Origin: Endozoicomonas sp. OPT23
GTDB lineage: Bacteria > Pseudomonadota > Gammaproteobacteria > Pseudomonadales > Endozoicomonadaceae
Length of the DNA stretch: 64,000 bases
Assembly (NCBI RefSeq): GCF_009653635.1
Contig: NZ_PPFD01000005.1
Coordinates: 62,001 to 126,000, forward strand
Reading direction: 5' to 3'
Positions 37,156-47,600 of this stretch are shown one piece after another (within the stretch, counting starts at the first letter, position 1; the number at the start of each line of letters is the position of its first letter). The notes beneath the pieces were generated by a model that saw only the letters and a list, made by a program, of their open reading frames with translations, was not told where the DNA came from and did no database searches. The position numbers and the translations under genes were made by a program.

Positions 37156-38132
37156 TTGACAGCCTGATCATTACACCCTGGCGCTGGCAGTTTGACCAGG
37201 CCTGTCGGGTTATAGGTCAAAGCCACCTACCGGTTCGCTTTACCAGCGACCCTTCCTACCAATTTCCTGTCAGTGAGATTACTGCCAGTAAACTCAGCCA
37301 TGATGGCTGGCAGATAGCCTCCACAAAAACCGCCATGACGGGGTACTACAGCACTCTGCCTTATTACTATCAGGACGTAGAACAGCATCAGCGAGTTAAT
37401 CTCGATAACAGTGGTCTGCACGACACTCTTGACCTAATGAATCAGCGAATTCTGGAACTGACCAGCCAGATGAGTCAACGAACCCGACTTGGCATTCGCT
37501 ATGAAGAACGCTATCGCCGGGGGGACAGCCTGGCAGGTACTCTGCTGACACTGGCTGGTCTGCCTGAATTAAACCAGCTTCAGCAGTCTCCGCCTGAAAA
37601 CATCCTTAAGTACGCGGCTATGTTAGGAAGAAAATCTACCTCCATGGAAAAGCTGGCCATAACATTAAGCGACTATTTTGGTGTTGATGTTCATCCAGTT
37701 TGCCCTGCAGTGGAACGAATGATGTTGGCTGAAGACTGTCCGACACGTCTTAGAAGCAAGAACAAAGGTAAAGGGCATAATATAGGCTACCTTGGAAATT
37801 CCGCTTTACTGGGCCAAAGCTGTTACCTTCCCTGTGCCCGTGCAAACCTGCAGATCGAGATACACAGCCTGCAGGACTTTGAAGATTTTTTCAGTGATCA
37901 GGGGCTGATACCTGCCATTAGGGAAGTCTGCAGTATTTACTTCTCCGGCAGCAGTTGGGTCTGCATAACATTAAAAATCCCTCGGCGTTTTCTGAAGCCT
38001 CCCGTACTGTCAGCAAAGTCTTCATCTCATACAGCCTGCCTCAATCGATTCAGTTGCCTTTGTCCTGAGCTCAGGCCTGACCAGAACCTGATTTTGAATA
38101 TGCCGGAGGTCTCTAGCAATGCAGCAGCTTGA
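37119..38132 (+). CDS. tssG: T6SS baseplate protein TssG
   Basis: The 337-residue product shows TssG features: FDQACRVIGQSHLPVRFTSDPSYQFPVSEI near the start and MTGYYSTLPYYYQDV, corresponding to the conserved GxxGxLPxxY region. Also seen are LAGLPELNQLQ, LKYAAMLGRKSTSMEKLAITLSDYFG and NSALLGQSCYLPCARANLQIEIHSLQDF. It is the wedge partner of TssF. It overlaps tssF by 37 bp and clpV by 14 bp. The C-terminal 60 residues are poorly conserved and cysteine-containing. Confidence 0.93.
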   Translation: MFTPSWQSDQSLIDSLIITPWRWQFDQACRVIGQSHLPVRFTSDPSYQFPVSEITASKLSHDGWQIASTKTAMTGYYSTLPYYYQDVEQHQRVNLDNSGLHDTLDLMNQRILELTSQMSQRTRLGIRYEERYRRGDSLAGTLLTLAGLPELNQLQQSPPENILKYAAMLGRKSTSMEKLAITLSDYFGVDVHPVCPAVERMMLAEDCPTRLRSKNKGKGHNIGYLGNSALLGQSCYLPCARANLQIEIHSLQDFEDFFSDQGLIPAIREVCSIYFSGSSWVCITLKIPRRFLKPPVLSAKSSSHTACLNRFSCLCPELRPDQNLILNMPEVSSNAAA

Positions 38133-40746
38133 TCTGAAAACACTGATCGATCGCCTGTCTCCAGAACTGCGTTCAGCGCTCGAATCTGCGGCAGCTCTAT
38201 GTGTCAGCCGAAAACACAAAGCGATTGAAATTGACCACTGGTTGTTACAATTGTTCAGAGAACCCGGGCATGAGATGCAGCAACTGATCAACAGCCAGGG
38301 AGTCAATGCTCAAGCCATTATTTCCGATATTGAAAACCGTCTGCAGCGGCTGGGTAAAGGCTATGAGCAAACACCGTCGTTAGCGCCGGATACTGTCTCA
38401 CTGGTTCAGGATACCTGGCTACTGACATCGGTGAATTTTCAAAAAGCCACCATGACGCCCTGCGACCTGATTCTGGCACTGCTGGAAAAGGACAGTTTTA
38501 ACCTGCTCGACACCCCAACAGCGGTAGAACTTAAACAACTGTCTCGTGAGAAGCTGAAAGCTATTGCTGAAGGTCAGGAATCATCGGCTCACCCCCTGCC
38601 TCGCGGACAATCTACAGGAAAATCCGCACTCGACAAGTACAGCAATAATATGACCGAGCAGGCCAGAAACATGCCCTGCGATATTGTTGGCCGTGACAGT
38701 GAAATACGACAAATTATAGATATTTTATGCCGAAGAAGGCAGAACAACCCCATTCTGGTGGGTGATGCCGGAGTGGGTAAAACAGCTGTAGTAGAAGGGC
38801 TGGCTCAGAAAATCATTGACGGTAATGTTCCCGAAAATCTTAAAGGTGTTGAACTTCACAACCTTGACCTGGGACTACTGCAGGCAGGTGCCAGTATTAA
38901 AGGCGAATTTGAAAACCGCCTGAAAGATGTAATGAACGAGGTTAAGCAGTCACCTCATCCGATTATTCTGTTTATTGATGAAGCTCACACATTAGTAGGC
39001 ACCGGCGGTGCCGCAGGCCAGAACGATGCTGCCAACTTGTTAAAACCCGCTCTGGCCAGAGGTGAACTGAAAACCCTCGCCGCAACTACATGGGCAGAAT
39101 ACAAAAAGTTCTTTGAGAAAGACGCAGCTCTTACTCGCCGTTTTCAACCCGTTAAAGTCGCTGAACCGGATGAAACAACGGCTGTTCAAATGACCCGTAT
39201 GGTCGCCCGCTCGCTGGAGAGCCATCATGGGGTCAGAGTTCATGATAATGCGGTAATTAATGCCGTAAAACTCTCTATTCGCTACCTGCCTGAACGACAA
39301 CTTCCAGATAAAGCAATCAGCTTGCTGGATACCGCCTGTTCACGGGTCAGTCTGTCTCACAACACGACACCCGCTGCACTGGAACAACTTCAGGAAAAAG
39401 ACCGCTTTCTGACAGCAGAAATTACCGAGTTGCAGCGGGACCAGGCCATAGGCACTGAACTCAGTGAACAGATTGAAGAATTGCTTCATCAGCAGCAAAG
39501 CAATCTGAAAGAACTGGAAGAGCTTCAGCAGCATTGGCAAAAAGAGCAGGCTCTGGCGAAAAGAGTTTTCGAACTCGAACACGCCATTGATCAACAACTG
39601 TCCAAAACGGATGAAACCGTTTCACAGGAACTATCAGCTAAACAATCAGCGGAGCTCTCTGACTTACAACTACAACTGGCAGAGTTACAGGGTGAAAAGC
39701 CTTTAGTACTGGCCAGAGTTGATATTAATGCAGTTGCCGCGGTAGTCGCTGAATGGACCGGTATTCCTGCCGGAAAAATGCTCCGGGATGATATTCAGCG
39801 CCTGCTGAACCTTGAGGAAAGCCTCCAGCAGCGCGTTATTGGTCAGAACCAGGCCATATCAGAAATCTGCAAAAGTATTCGCATTGGTCGTGCGGGATTG
39901 TCAGACCCCAGAAGACCTACCGGAGTTTTCCTGATGTGCGGCCCTTCCGGTGTCGGTAAAACAGAAACAGGGTTAGCCATTGCCGATCAACTTTATGGCG
40001 GCGAGCACAACCTTACTGTTATTAATATGACCGAGTTTAAGGAAGAGCATAAGGTATCTATGCTACTGGGAGCACCTGCAGGCTATGTGGGTTACGGCGA
40101 AGGCGGGGTATTGACCGAAGCGGTTCGGAGAAGCCCCTATTCCGTCCTACTGCTGGACGAAATGGAAAAGGCGCACCCTGGCGTCCACGATATTTTCTAT
40201 CAGATATTTGATAAAGGTCGTATATCAGACAGTGAAGGCCGGGAAGTCGACTTTCGACAGACTATTATCATCATGACCACCAATGCAGCCGACAACACTA
40301 TCTGTGAACAAGTAGAGCAATCTCTGGATGTGTCAGGCGAAATACCTGAAATGAAAGCAATTATGCCTTCCGTTAATGACGCCCTGCTTCACTATTTTAA
40401 ACCGGCATTTATTGGTCGTTTGTCTGTAGTGCCTTACCTTCCTCTGGCTGACGACGACATGGAAAAAATCTGTCGGCTGTCCATGAATCGAATCAGAAAG
40501 AACCTTAAAGAACGCTATGCTGCCAGCTTCACTGTTGATGATGACGTGGTAAAACAACTGGTTGCCTGGAATCAGTCACCTCAGACAGGTGCCAGGGCAA
40601 TAGAACAGCTAATCAATCGAAACCTGATGCCTCAGCTGGCTGCTGAATGCCTTGCTCTAATGGCTCGAGATGAAAAAGTACAATCCGTTCACGTATCTCT
40701 GGAGAATGAAAAAATTGTCTATCATTTGAACCAGCCAGAGTCCTGA
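38119..40746 (+). CDS. clpV: T6SS sheath-recycling AAA+ ATPase ClpV (TssH)
   Basis: The 875-residue ClpB-family ATPase dissolves contracted TssB/TssC sheath. The N-domain starts LKTLIDRLSPELRSALESAAALC, the sheath-binding type. The first AAA+ domain has Walker A GDAGVGKT (215-222) and Walker B LFIDEAHTL. A middle coiled-coil rich in Gln/Glu/Leu follows (about 420-540). The second AAA+ domain has Walker A GPSGVGKT (608-615), VLLLDEMEKAHP and GYVGYGEGG. The N-terminus rather than ClpB type, plus the position between tssG and vgrG, identify ClpV. Length is normal. Confidence 0.97.
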   Translation: MQQLDLKTLIDRLSPELRSALESAAALCVSRKHKAIEIDHWLLQLFREPGHEMQQLINSQGVNAQAIISDIENRLQRLGKGYEQTPSLAPDTVSLVQDTWLLTSVNFQKATMTPCDLILALLEKDSFNLLDTPTAVELKQLSREKLKAIAEGQESSAHPLPRGQSTGKSALDKYSNNMTEQARNMPCDIVGRDSEIRQIIDILCRRRQNNPILVGDAGVGKTAVVEGLAQKIIDGNVPENLKGVELHNLDLGLLQAGASIKGEFENRLKDVMNEVKQSPHPIILFIDEAHTLVGTGGAAGQNDAANLLKPALARGELKTLAATTWAEYKKFFEKDAALTRRFQPVKVAEPDETTAVQMTRMVARSLESHHGVRVHDNAVINAVKLSIRYLPERQLPDKAISLLDTACSRVSLSHNTTPAALEQLQEKDRFLTAEITELQRDQAIGTELSEQIEELLHQQQSNLKELEELQQHWQKEQALAKRVFELEHAIDQQLSKTDETVSQELSAKQSAELSDLQLQLAELQGEKPLVLARVDINAVAAVVAEWTGIPAGKMLRDDIQRLLNLEESLQQRVIGQNQAISEICKSIRIGRAGLSDPRRPTGVFLMCGPSGVGKTETGLAIADQLYGGEHNLTVINMTEFKEEHKVSMLLGAPAGYVGYGEGGVLTEAVRRSPYSVLLLDEMEKAHPGVHDIFYQIFDKGRISDSEGREVDFRQTIIIMTTNAADNTICEQVEQSLDVSGEIPEMKAIMPSVNDALLHYFKPAFIGRLSVVPYLPLADDDMEKICRLSMNRIRKNLKERYAASFTVDDDVVKQLVAWNQSPQTGARAIEQLINRNLMPQLAAECLALMARDEKVQSVHVSLENEKIVYHLNQPES

Positions 40747-40795
40747 ATCTCTTCAACCCGGCAGCAGGCCTGATCCGTCACAGAAGAAGCAGTAA

Positions 40796-42946
40796 ATGGA
40801 TACCATTGACCCCAGAGAGCGTCCACTGATTGCCAAGCCAGAGGGCAGCGATGAGTTGATAGCCACAGAGCTGCACAGTCGTGAGTCTTTGGGAGCACCG
40901 TTCGAGCACAGAGCGATTGTGCTAGGCAGAAACCTTGATCACAGTGCGTTTCTGGGAAAAGGGATCAGCTTCTGTTATCAGCCAACCCAGGCTTCCAGCC
41001 GGGTCAGGGAACGTTTTTTTCATGGCTTCTGTATTCAACTGCGAGAACTGGGACAGCAACAGTATTATGACTATGATATGTATGAAGTCATCAGTCAGCC
41101 TTGGACCTGGTTTCTCGATCAGCGCATCAACTGCCGTATCTTTCAACAGCAAACCACCAGCGACATTGTTCGTGCCATATGTAAGGAGCACAGTTTTCAC
41201 AGCCAGCTTGATATTAAAGCGTCAGGGGGCAGCAAGCGGGAATACTCCGTTCAGTTTAACGAAAGTGACTGGCACTACCTCTGTCGTTTGATAGCGGAAG
41301 AGGGTTGGTTCTGGTTCTTTCAACAGGACAGTGACCAGCACACACTGGTGATCGCCGACAACAATAGAGCTTTTCAGGATTCAGGTGAAACCGACGTCGA
41401 GTTTGTCACCGACAGTAATAAGCTGGACAGAGCGCTGACTGAGTGGATTCACGACTATCAGATACCACCAGCCTCGGTCTCCATGGTTGACTATAACTAC
41501 GAACTGGCCAAATCCGTTCAGGCAGACAAGGCCAAAAGCACTAGCAGCCTTAATCGCCAGAAAAGCCTCAGTCATTACTACTACCCCGGAAAATTTGCTG
41601 ATCAGAATGCCGGTAAAACCCGAACCAGCAGCCGTATGTCCTGTCTTGATACCCGTTTCAGCCAGGTCTCCGGTCAGGGAGCATTAGCCCGGTTTTCAGC
41701 AGGCAGTTGTTTCAAACTGGATCATCATCCTAACCGGTCAGAGCAGCAGAAATATTTTTTGAAAGAAGTTCAGCACACATTGCTGACCGGTGAGGATGGG
41801 CGTTCACTTGAATACCAGAACCAGTTTATCTGTCTACCTGACTCTGTTAACTGGCAATCTGATACGCCCATGGCTAAACCTTCCATCCTTGGACTGCAAA
41901 GTGCCACGGTTACCGGACCTGATAACGAAGAGCTGTATACCGATGAATTTCACCGCATCAAGTTGCAATTCCATTGGGATCAGGAGGGTGAAAGTAATGA
42001 AGACAGTTCTTGCTGGGTGCGTGTCGCACAACCGGTCACCGGTAACAGTTTTGGCTGTCAGTTTACGCCCCGTATTGGCGATGAAGTGCTGGTCAGTTTT
42101 CTCGATGGCGACCCTGACAGACCTCTGGTCGTAGGCTCTGTCTACAATGGCTCTCAGGCACAACCCTACGAAGTACCAACACAACAGGGGCTTAAACTGC
42201 AATCAACACCTCAGGCCGGCAGTGACAACTTTTCCGAGCTGCGCTTTCACTGCAAAAAGGATGAAGAACTGCTTTATCTGCAGGCGGAAAAAGACCTTCA
42301 GGCACTGATTAAAAATGACCGGCTGGAAACAGTTCAGGGTAAAGCAGAGCTGACCATCGAAAAGACATCCGAACGAACCGTTAAGGAAGATGACAGCCAT
42401 AAAATAGAAGGTGCGCAGACGACAGAGGTCAGCAAGGATGTGCAATTGAAAACCGATGGTAACCATCAACTGGAAATAGCTGGCGATTCCAGTCAGAAAA
42501 CCGATGGCAATTACGAGCTTAAAGTTCAGGGAAAAACGTCTGCCGAAAGTACCGGCGATCTGGCACTGAAAAGCCAGGGAAATATAAAAGCCGAAGCAGC
42601 CAATTCAATGTCCCTTGATGCCACCAGCATTAAAGGTTCGGGCAAAAGCTCGGTAGAACTGTCGGTAGGTGCCAGTAAGATATCACTGTCTGCGAGCTCC
42701 ATTGAGATGAGTTGTGCCACCAGCAGCATTAAGCTGTCTGCATCCGGTGTTGAGATTTCCGGCATGCAGGTGAAGGTGGACGGTAAAATAACTGCAGAAG
42801 TTAAAGGTGGCGTTTCAGCCGCCTTGGAAGGCAGTGTCAAAACCGATGTTAAAGGCACAATGGTCACTATTAACGGAAACGCCATGACATCAGTAAAAGC
42901 AGGTGCCATGGTCGAAATTCAGGGCGCTATTGCCAAAATAAATTAA
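40796..42946 (+). CDS. vgrG: T6SS spike protein VgrG (TssI)
   Basis: The 716-residue spike trimer subunit. The gp27-like part (about 1-370) contains FHGFCIQLRELGQQQYYDYDM, QTTSDIVRAICKEHSF and YSVQFNESDWHYLCRLIAEEGWFWFF. The gp5-like OB fold shows TDEFHRIKLQFHWDQEG, SCWVRVAQPVTGNSFGCQFTPRIGDEVLVSFLDGDPDRPLVVGSVYN. From about residue 480 a long repetitive beta-helix follows, rich in Lys/Thr/Ser (KTDGNHQLEI, KTDGNYELKV), to the end. There is no added effector domain. The gene is 49 bp after clpV; a DUF6931 gene follows. Confidence 0.96.
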   Translation: MDTIDPRERPLIAKPEGSDELIATELHSRESLGAPFEHRAIVLGRNLDHSAFLGKGISFCYQPTQASSRVRERFFHGFCIQLRELGQQQYYDYDMYEVISQPWTWFLDQRINCRIFQQQTTSDIVRAICKEHSFHSQLDIKASGGSKREYSVQFNESDWHYLCRLIAEEGWFWFFQQDSDQHTLVIADNNRAFQDSGETDVEFVTDSNKLDRALTEWIHDYQIPPASVSMVDYNYELAKSVQADKAKSTSSLNRQKSLSHYYYPGKFADQNAGKTRTSSRMSCLDTRFSQVSGQGALARFSAGSCFKLDHHPNRSEQQKYFLKEVQHTLLTGEDGRSLEYQNQFICLPDSVNWQSDTPMAKPSILGLQSATVTGPDNEELYTDEFHRIKLQFHWDQEGESNEDSSCWVRVAQPVTGNSFGCQFTPRIGDEVLVSFLDGDPDRPLVVGSVYNGSQAQPYEVPTQQGLKLQSTPQAGSDNFSELRFHCKKDEELLYLQAEKDLQALIKNDRLETVQGKAELTIEKTSERTVKEDDSHKIEGAQTTEVSKDVQLKTDGNHQLEIAGDSSQKTDGNYELKVQGKTSAESTGDLALKSQGNIKAEAANSMSLDATSIKGSGKSSVELSVGASKISLSASSIEMSCATSSIKLSASGVEISGMQVKVDGKITAEVKGGVSAALEGSVKTDVKGTMVTINGNAMTSVKAGAMVEIQGAIAKIN

Positions 42947-42978
42947 GTGTGCAGACGCACGTAATCGAATATTAAATG

Positions 42979-43009
42979 GCTATATCCCCGCCGGTGCCGG
43001 GGGTATAGC
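42979..43009. terminator. Hairpin after vgrG
   Basis: GCTATATCCCC and GGGGGTATAGC pair with one internal mismatch around a 9-base loop. No T run follows, so it could be a weak terminator or an mRNA-stabilising hairpin between vgrG and the DUF6931 gene. Confidence 0.4.
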
Positions 43010-43079
43010 TTATGAATTCATATGTTCGGGTACTTAGTAGCGATCTAGCAGAACCTCTCTGGAATAGAAGTCAGCTGAC

Positions 43080-43658
43080 ATGAAAGTCCTGAAACAAAAT
43101 TTAAAAAAAATCCCCTACCCAAAAGCGATTCAAATACTGGATCGTTATCAGCTGTCTCCCGATTTCAAAAAACAGATTCTGCCTGATACCACCCCCATTG
43201 AATTGATCAAACAAAGTTATAGAAAGAAACAGTGGCAGGAACTCATTACTTTTCTTTGTCATGCACTGACAGCTTCAGAAGCCATATGTTGGGGTTACAA
43301 ATGCCTGGTCAACTCCGGACTGGTTTTTAATAATGAAGAAGAAAAAGCTCTGGCAAGAGTGAAACTCTGGTTGGATCAACCTTCTGAAACGCACCGCCGC
43401 TTAGCTGAAGTAGCTGCCAGCCAGACTGGACTGGAGTCGCCCTGCGGGCTTTTAGCTCAAGCGGTATTCTGGAGCGGAGGCAATATCACGCCTGTTAACG
43501 GACCTGACTGCCCTGCCCCGGCTTATTTGCATGGTCATGCAGTTGCCGGTGCAATTTACATGACCTGCCTGCTCGCAAATTCTGATCAACCCGAACCTCA
43601 GTTGAAACAGGCAATAAGGTTGGGTCTATCAATCGCCTATGGTCACCGGACTTATTAG
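43080..43658 (+). CDS. DUF6931 family protein, T6SS-associated
   Basis: The 192-residue soluble protein has WQELITFLCHALTASEAICWGYKCL, KLWLDQPSETHRRLAEVAAS and, most tellingly, SPCGLLAQAVFWSGGNITP followed by AYLHGHAVAGAIYMTCL. These correspond to the DUF6931 pattern known from genes beside T6SS components. Its function is not established; adaptor or assembly-accessory roles are guesses. It is the last gene of the plus-strand T6SS arm, 133 bp after vgrG. It overlaps the convergent DUF808 gene by 4 bp. Confidence 0.75.
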   Translation: MKVLKQNLKKIPYPKAIQILDRYQLSPDFKKQILPDTTPIELIKQSYRKKQWQELITFLCHALTASEAICWGYKCLVNSGLVFNNEEEKALARVKLWLDQPSETHRRLAEVAASQTGLESPCGLLAQAVFWSGGNITPVNGPDCPAPAYLHGHAVAGAIYMTCLLANSDQPEPQLKQAIRLGLSIAYGHRTY

Positions 43659-44545
43659 CCTTTTATTTTTTGACCCAGTAACCAGCCACTCAGCAAACAC
43701 GCTCCAGCAATCAGTCCAATGAAACCACTGGCCAGCGTTGGCAATATTGTCTGAATCAGCGGATTTGTTGTCATTTGCTGCAGATAACTTTCGATGCCTG
43801 GAATCCCGTGCATCAGGATACCCCCACCGACCAGAAACATAGCGATGGTGCCAACCACAGAAAGAGTTTTCATCAGAAAAGGCGCAAACAGTAAAAGACC
43901 ACGGCCTAAAGATTGAGTAACAGTGCCACCACTCTTATTCAACAGATAGAGACCAGCATCATCCAATTTAACGATAGCGGCAACCAAACCATAAACGCCG
44001 ACAGTGAATAACACAGCAAGACCTGACAGCACAGAAATACGGGTCAGCAGCTCCGACTCCTGAACACTGCCCAACACAATTACAATAATCTCGGCAGAAA
44101 GAATGAAGTCGGTTCTAATTGCACCCCTTATTTTTTTTTGCTCAAGCATTTCAGTCGTTTCTGACGACAGCCCGGGAGTATTACTGGCAGCACCAGAAGC
44201 ATCATCAGAGTGCAGGAATTTATGACTTATTTTCTCAAAGCCTTCAAAGCAGAGGTAGGCTCCACCCAGCATTAACAGAACATTAATAGCCCAGGGCAAA
44301 AAAGCACTGATCAGCAATGCTGCCGGTACCAGTATTAGTTTGTTAAGAGAAGAGCCTTTAGCAACCGCCCATACGACAGGCAGTTCCCGATCGGCTTTGA
44401 CTCCTGATACCTGCTCAGCATTCAAGGCAAGATCATCACCCAGCACACCTGCGGTTTTCTTTGCGGCCACTTTTGACATCACGGCGACGTCGTCAAGCAT
44501 AGTGGCTATATCATCAATCAATGCCAGCAGGTTTGCGCTTGCCAT
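43655..44545 (-). CDS. DUF808 family inner-membrane protein (YedI-like)
   Basis: The 296-residue product starts at ATG 44545 (MASANLLALIDDIATMLDDVAVMSK), the diagnostic DUF808 beginning; the longer open frame has no family support. KTAGVLGDDLALNAEQVSG and NKLILVPAALLISAFLPWAINVLLMLGGAYLCFEGFEK are also characteristic. About six to seven hydrophobic segments are visible. DUF808 proteins are inner-membrane proteins of unknown function. It lies between the two converging T6SS arms, on the same strand as tssM, an unusual place for this family. No T6SS role is known. Confidence 0.9.
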   Translation of the reverse strand: MASANLLALIDDIATMLDDVAVMSKVAAKKTAGVLGDDLALNAEQVSGVKADRELPVVWAVAKGSSLNKLILVPAALLISAFLPWAINVLLMLGGAYLCFEGFEKISHKFLHSDDASGAASNTPGLSSETTEMLEQKKIRGAIRTDFILSAEIIVIVLGSVQESELLTRISVLSGLAVLFTVGVYGLVAAIVKLDDAGLYLLNKSGGTVTQSLGRGLLLFAPFLMKTLSVVGTIAMFLVGGGILMHGIPGIESYLQQMTTNPLIQTILPTLASGFIGLIAGACLLSGWLLGQKIKG

Positions 44546-44686
44546 ATATAATCTTCCTGATTTTTTGAGGTCATAATAAGAACAGAGGCAAGTGAACTTA
44601 ATCAGCTCTACCCATGTCACGAACAGGGTAGAGCAGTCTAACATTCGATAACCTGTGTCTACACACTTATGCTGTGTGAACCATAA

Positions 44687-47600
44687 TCAGAAAATATGTT
44701 CTGACAGTTGCACCCTGTTATACAACACTGGGTTAAACGGATTTATTCTGCGATCCAGCGTTGCTTCCAGTTTAACCTGATAGCCCTTTAGCTTGTACTG
44801 AATGACAAGCCGGTCATCGTTCCGCCACTGCTGGCTGGCAAAAACAAAATGAAACCATGCCCAGGGGCCCAGAAAGGATTGCTGAGCCAGCACCAGCCTG
44901 TCCCGATTCAGTGTCACTAGCATATTTTCGGTACTGCTGCCTGGCCAATGCCTGTCCTGCCATAGATGAGGCCCATGCTGATATATAAATTTACCCAAGC
45001 TGTCTCTAATCGATAGCTCGGAGGCTGCCGGAGATAATTCAACACACTGAATTCTAAACGTTACCTTCATCTGTCCATCAGGACTGAATAAAGCCGCTCT
45101 CATTTTTTGCACATATTCCAGTTGCTTCAAAAAACCTGAGCTGAGTGGCAAGTGATGTCCATTAACGGAGTTGGGAATCCAGCCATCAAAATTAAGGAAG
45201 TTCGCGAGAATCGTATTAATAAAGCGATCCAGAATTCCGTCGGGCTTGAAGAAATCCACAAAATCTTCAGGCCGGACATCTTTCCGTGCCGTTGGTTCTA
45301 TAGGGAAATGTCGATCCAGATACTGTCGCCAATAAGGATAGATGCGCTGACTCCACTGATACTGGACATAATCAGTCGCCCCCTTGATGTAGGTTGCCAT
45401 GACCTGGTTGGCCAGTTGTTCCAGCCAGAATTTAAGCGGTCCTTCCTCTGTACTGGCCAAATAGAAAAGATCATCAAGGCTGTTTTTCTGGTGGCCCATA
45501 ATTTTATTGGCTTGAGTAAAAAAACCCAGCCCATTGTCTGATTGATTAATCGCCAGCTGTAAATCGCTGAGTACAGCAGCCAACGCCTGATTCACAGCCG
45601 TCTGTTTTTCTGGAGAGAGTATTCCAAGTTCATCAAAGGCCTGATTGACCGTGATAGGGTGGCTGCTCTGCTGCCTGTTTACTACTACTTTACCGGATGG
45701 CGATGATGCATTTTTCTTTGAGTCTTTTTTATCAGTCTCAGGTGCCAGTCGGGTTTCATACTCAATCGTAGCCAACAGGCTATGCAGTGCAGCCCTCTCT
45801 CCTTGAAATAGTGAGGCTATTGTCTTAACCAGATCATCGGGACGATTGATTTTCTTGAGGTTGATACGCCCGATCAAAGCTTGCCACTGTCTTATGTAGT
45901 TCTGAAAATAAACCTTACGAACTTTTCGGCTGACCAGTTCCAGCTCTTTGCTGGAAACCTCGGGATAGCCCTTCCGTATCAGGTTAAGATCAATGACCTC
46001 ACGTCGGACCAGTCCTGATGTTGGCCCAAGATCCATCTGCTCATAAGTTGCCCGAGTATAGAGGGCAGGAAAACCTTTTGAAGCATCTGCCACCTGAAAC
46101 GCATTGAGTACGCTCTCCCCCAGAAGAAGGTCGTAGCTCAGGGTACCGGAGAAGTCATCCTGTACCTGAATCTGGTCCATCACCAACTGCTCTTCACTCT
46201 GCCTGGACAGGCTTACTCTTGCCTTATCAATCAGTCCCTTATCGGGATAAATACTGGTAAACGGCAATGACCACAAATCTTCAAGCAGCAACTCCAGCCC
46301 CTGCTGACTGGACAAAGACAGTTCCATATCAACGGCCATCGCCAGAATATGTTTTTGCAACAGTTCCGGCTCCAACAGCTCTGCCTGAAACAGCATCAGA
46401 TAGAACTGCAGATCATCTACTAAGGATACCGACTGTACCGCTTCCGAATTTTTCAGTCTGCCTGCAAGTGTTCTGGCGATAGGTTTCAGCAGCCACTGCT
46501 GTAATTGCTGCTGATAGGCCCGATTAACCTTTCTGGACATGGCCGAATCAAACAGTCCCATGTGATAAAACCAGTGAGAGGTATCATGGTACTCTTCATT
46601 CAGCTTTTTGAACGACAAAAGTGGCTCAATAACCTGAGCAACCGCTGGCTGCTTTTTAAGGCCTGACATGGTGTACTGATATTCAGGAATTACTTGCTTT
46701 AACTGATCAAGCAGCTGGCTGTTGTATTTTATATGCCAGGCAAAGATCGAAACCCCTGCCAGGAAAAAGCCCGCAAGCAGTATTGAACTCAGGGACATCA
46801 AAGTCAGTCGTATTTTTCTGGCACTGACAGACTCACCTACCCGCCCCAGTTCATCGAATACAACCCTTGGTAGAAAATGGCGGTTAAAATAGCTGTGATT
46901 TTCCGCTACCTGTACCTGCTCGGACTTGACCATAAAGCCATGTTTCAGAGCAATCTCGGAGGCCAGCAGGTTACTGGCATTTCCCTGCTGGCCACAGGAA
47001 TTAAACCAGACTCCTTTAAAATCAAGGTGCACCTGATTCTGGCGGGCAACAAAAACCTCATCGCAGAAAAAAGTCAGTCGTTCACCCAGAAGGCAAAACT
47101 GCAGGACATAACGCATCTGGACTAACCGTGAATTGACGTTTTTTTCCTGATAACTGGCGGTAAAAATCAGGGAAAAGAGTGACTGGTGAAAATCTCTGAA
47201 AGCATCGCTAAAACTGCTTCGGCTGTAACCATCAAGAAGACAAAAACCTAAGGGTTCTGATTGCTCTTGATGGCTAAGGGTTCGGAAAAAATCAGTAAAA
47301 CCACTCAACCGGTCCGACTGGGTTAACAACAACCAGACGGGGAGCTGCATGGCAAAACTCTGATCAAGCTGATAAAGCCGCCAACGCATCTGCCTGGCCA
47401 GTTCCAGAAGGCTGGTCGGGTGCTTAACGACCAGCTGATCTAATGACAGACTGGCCAACAAACCTGTCAGGGGTTGTCTCGGGCGCTTTCTTTTCAGTAG
47501 TTTCATAAGCTGCAGCCAGATCTGCTCTTCCATCTGACTGCGCTCTTTATGGTAATAATCTCCGGCCAGCTCGATAATGACCGAACTTTCTCCGAGCCAG

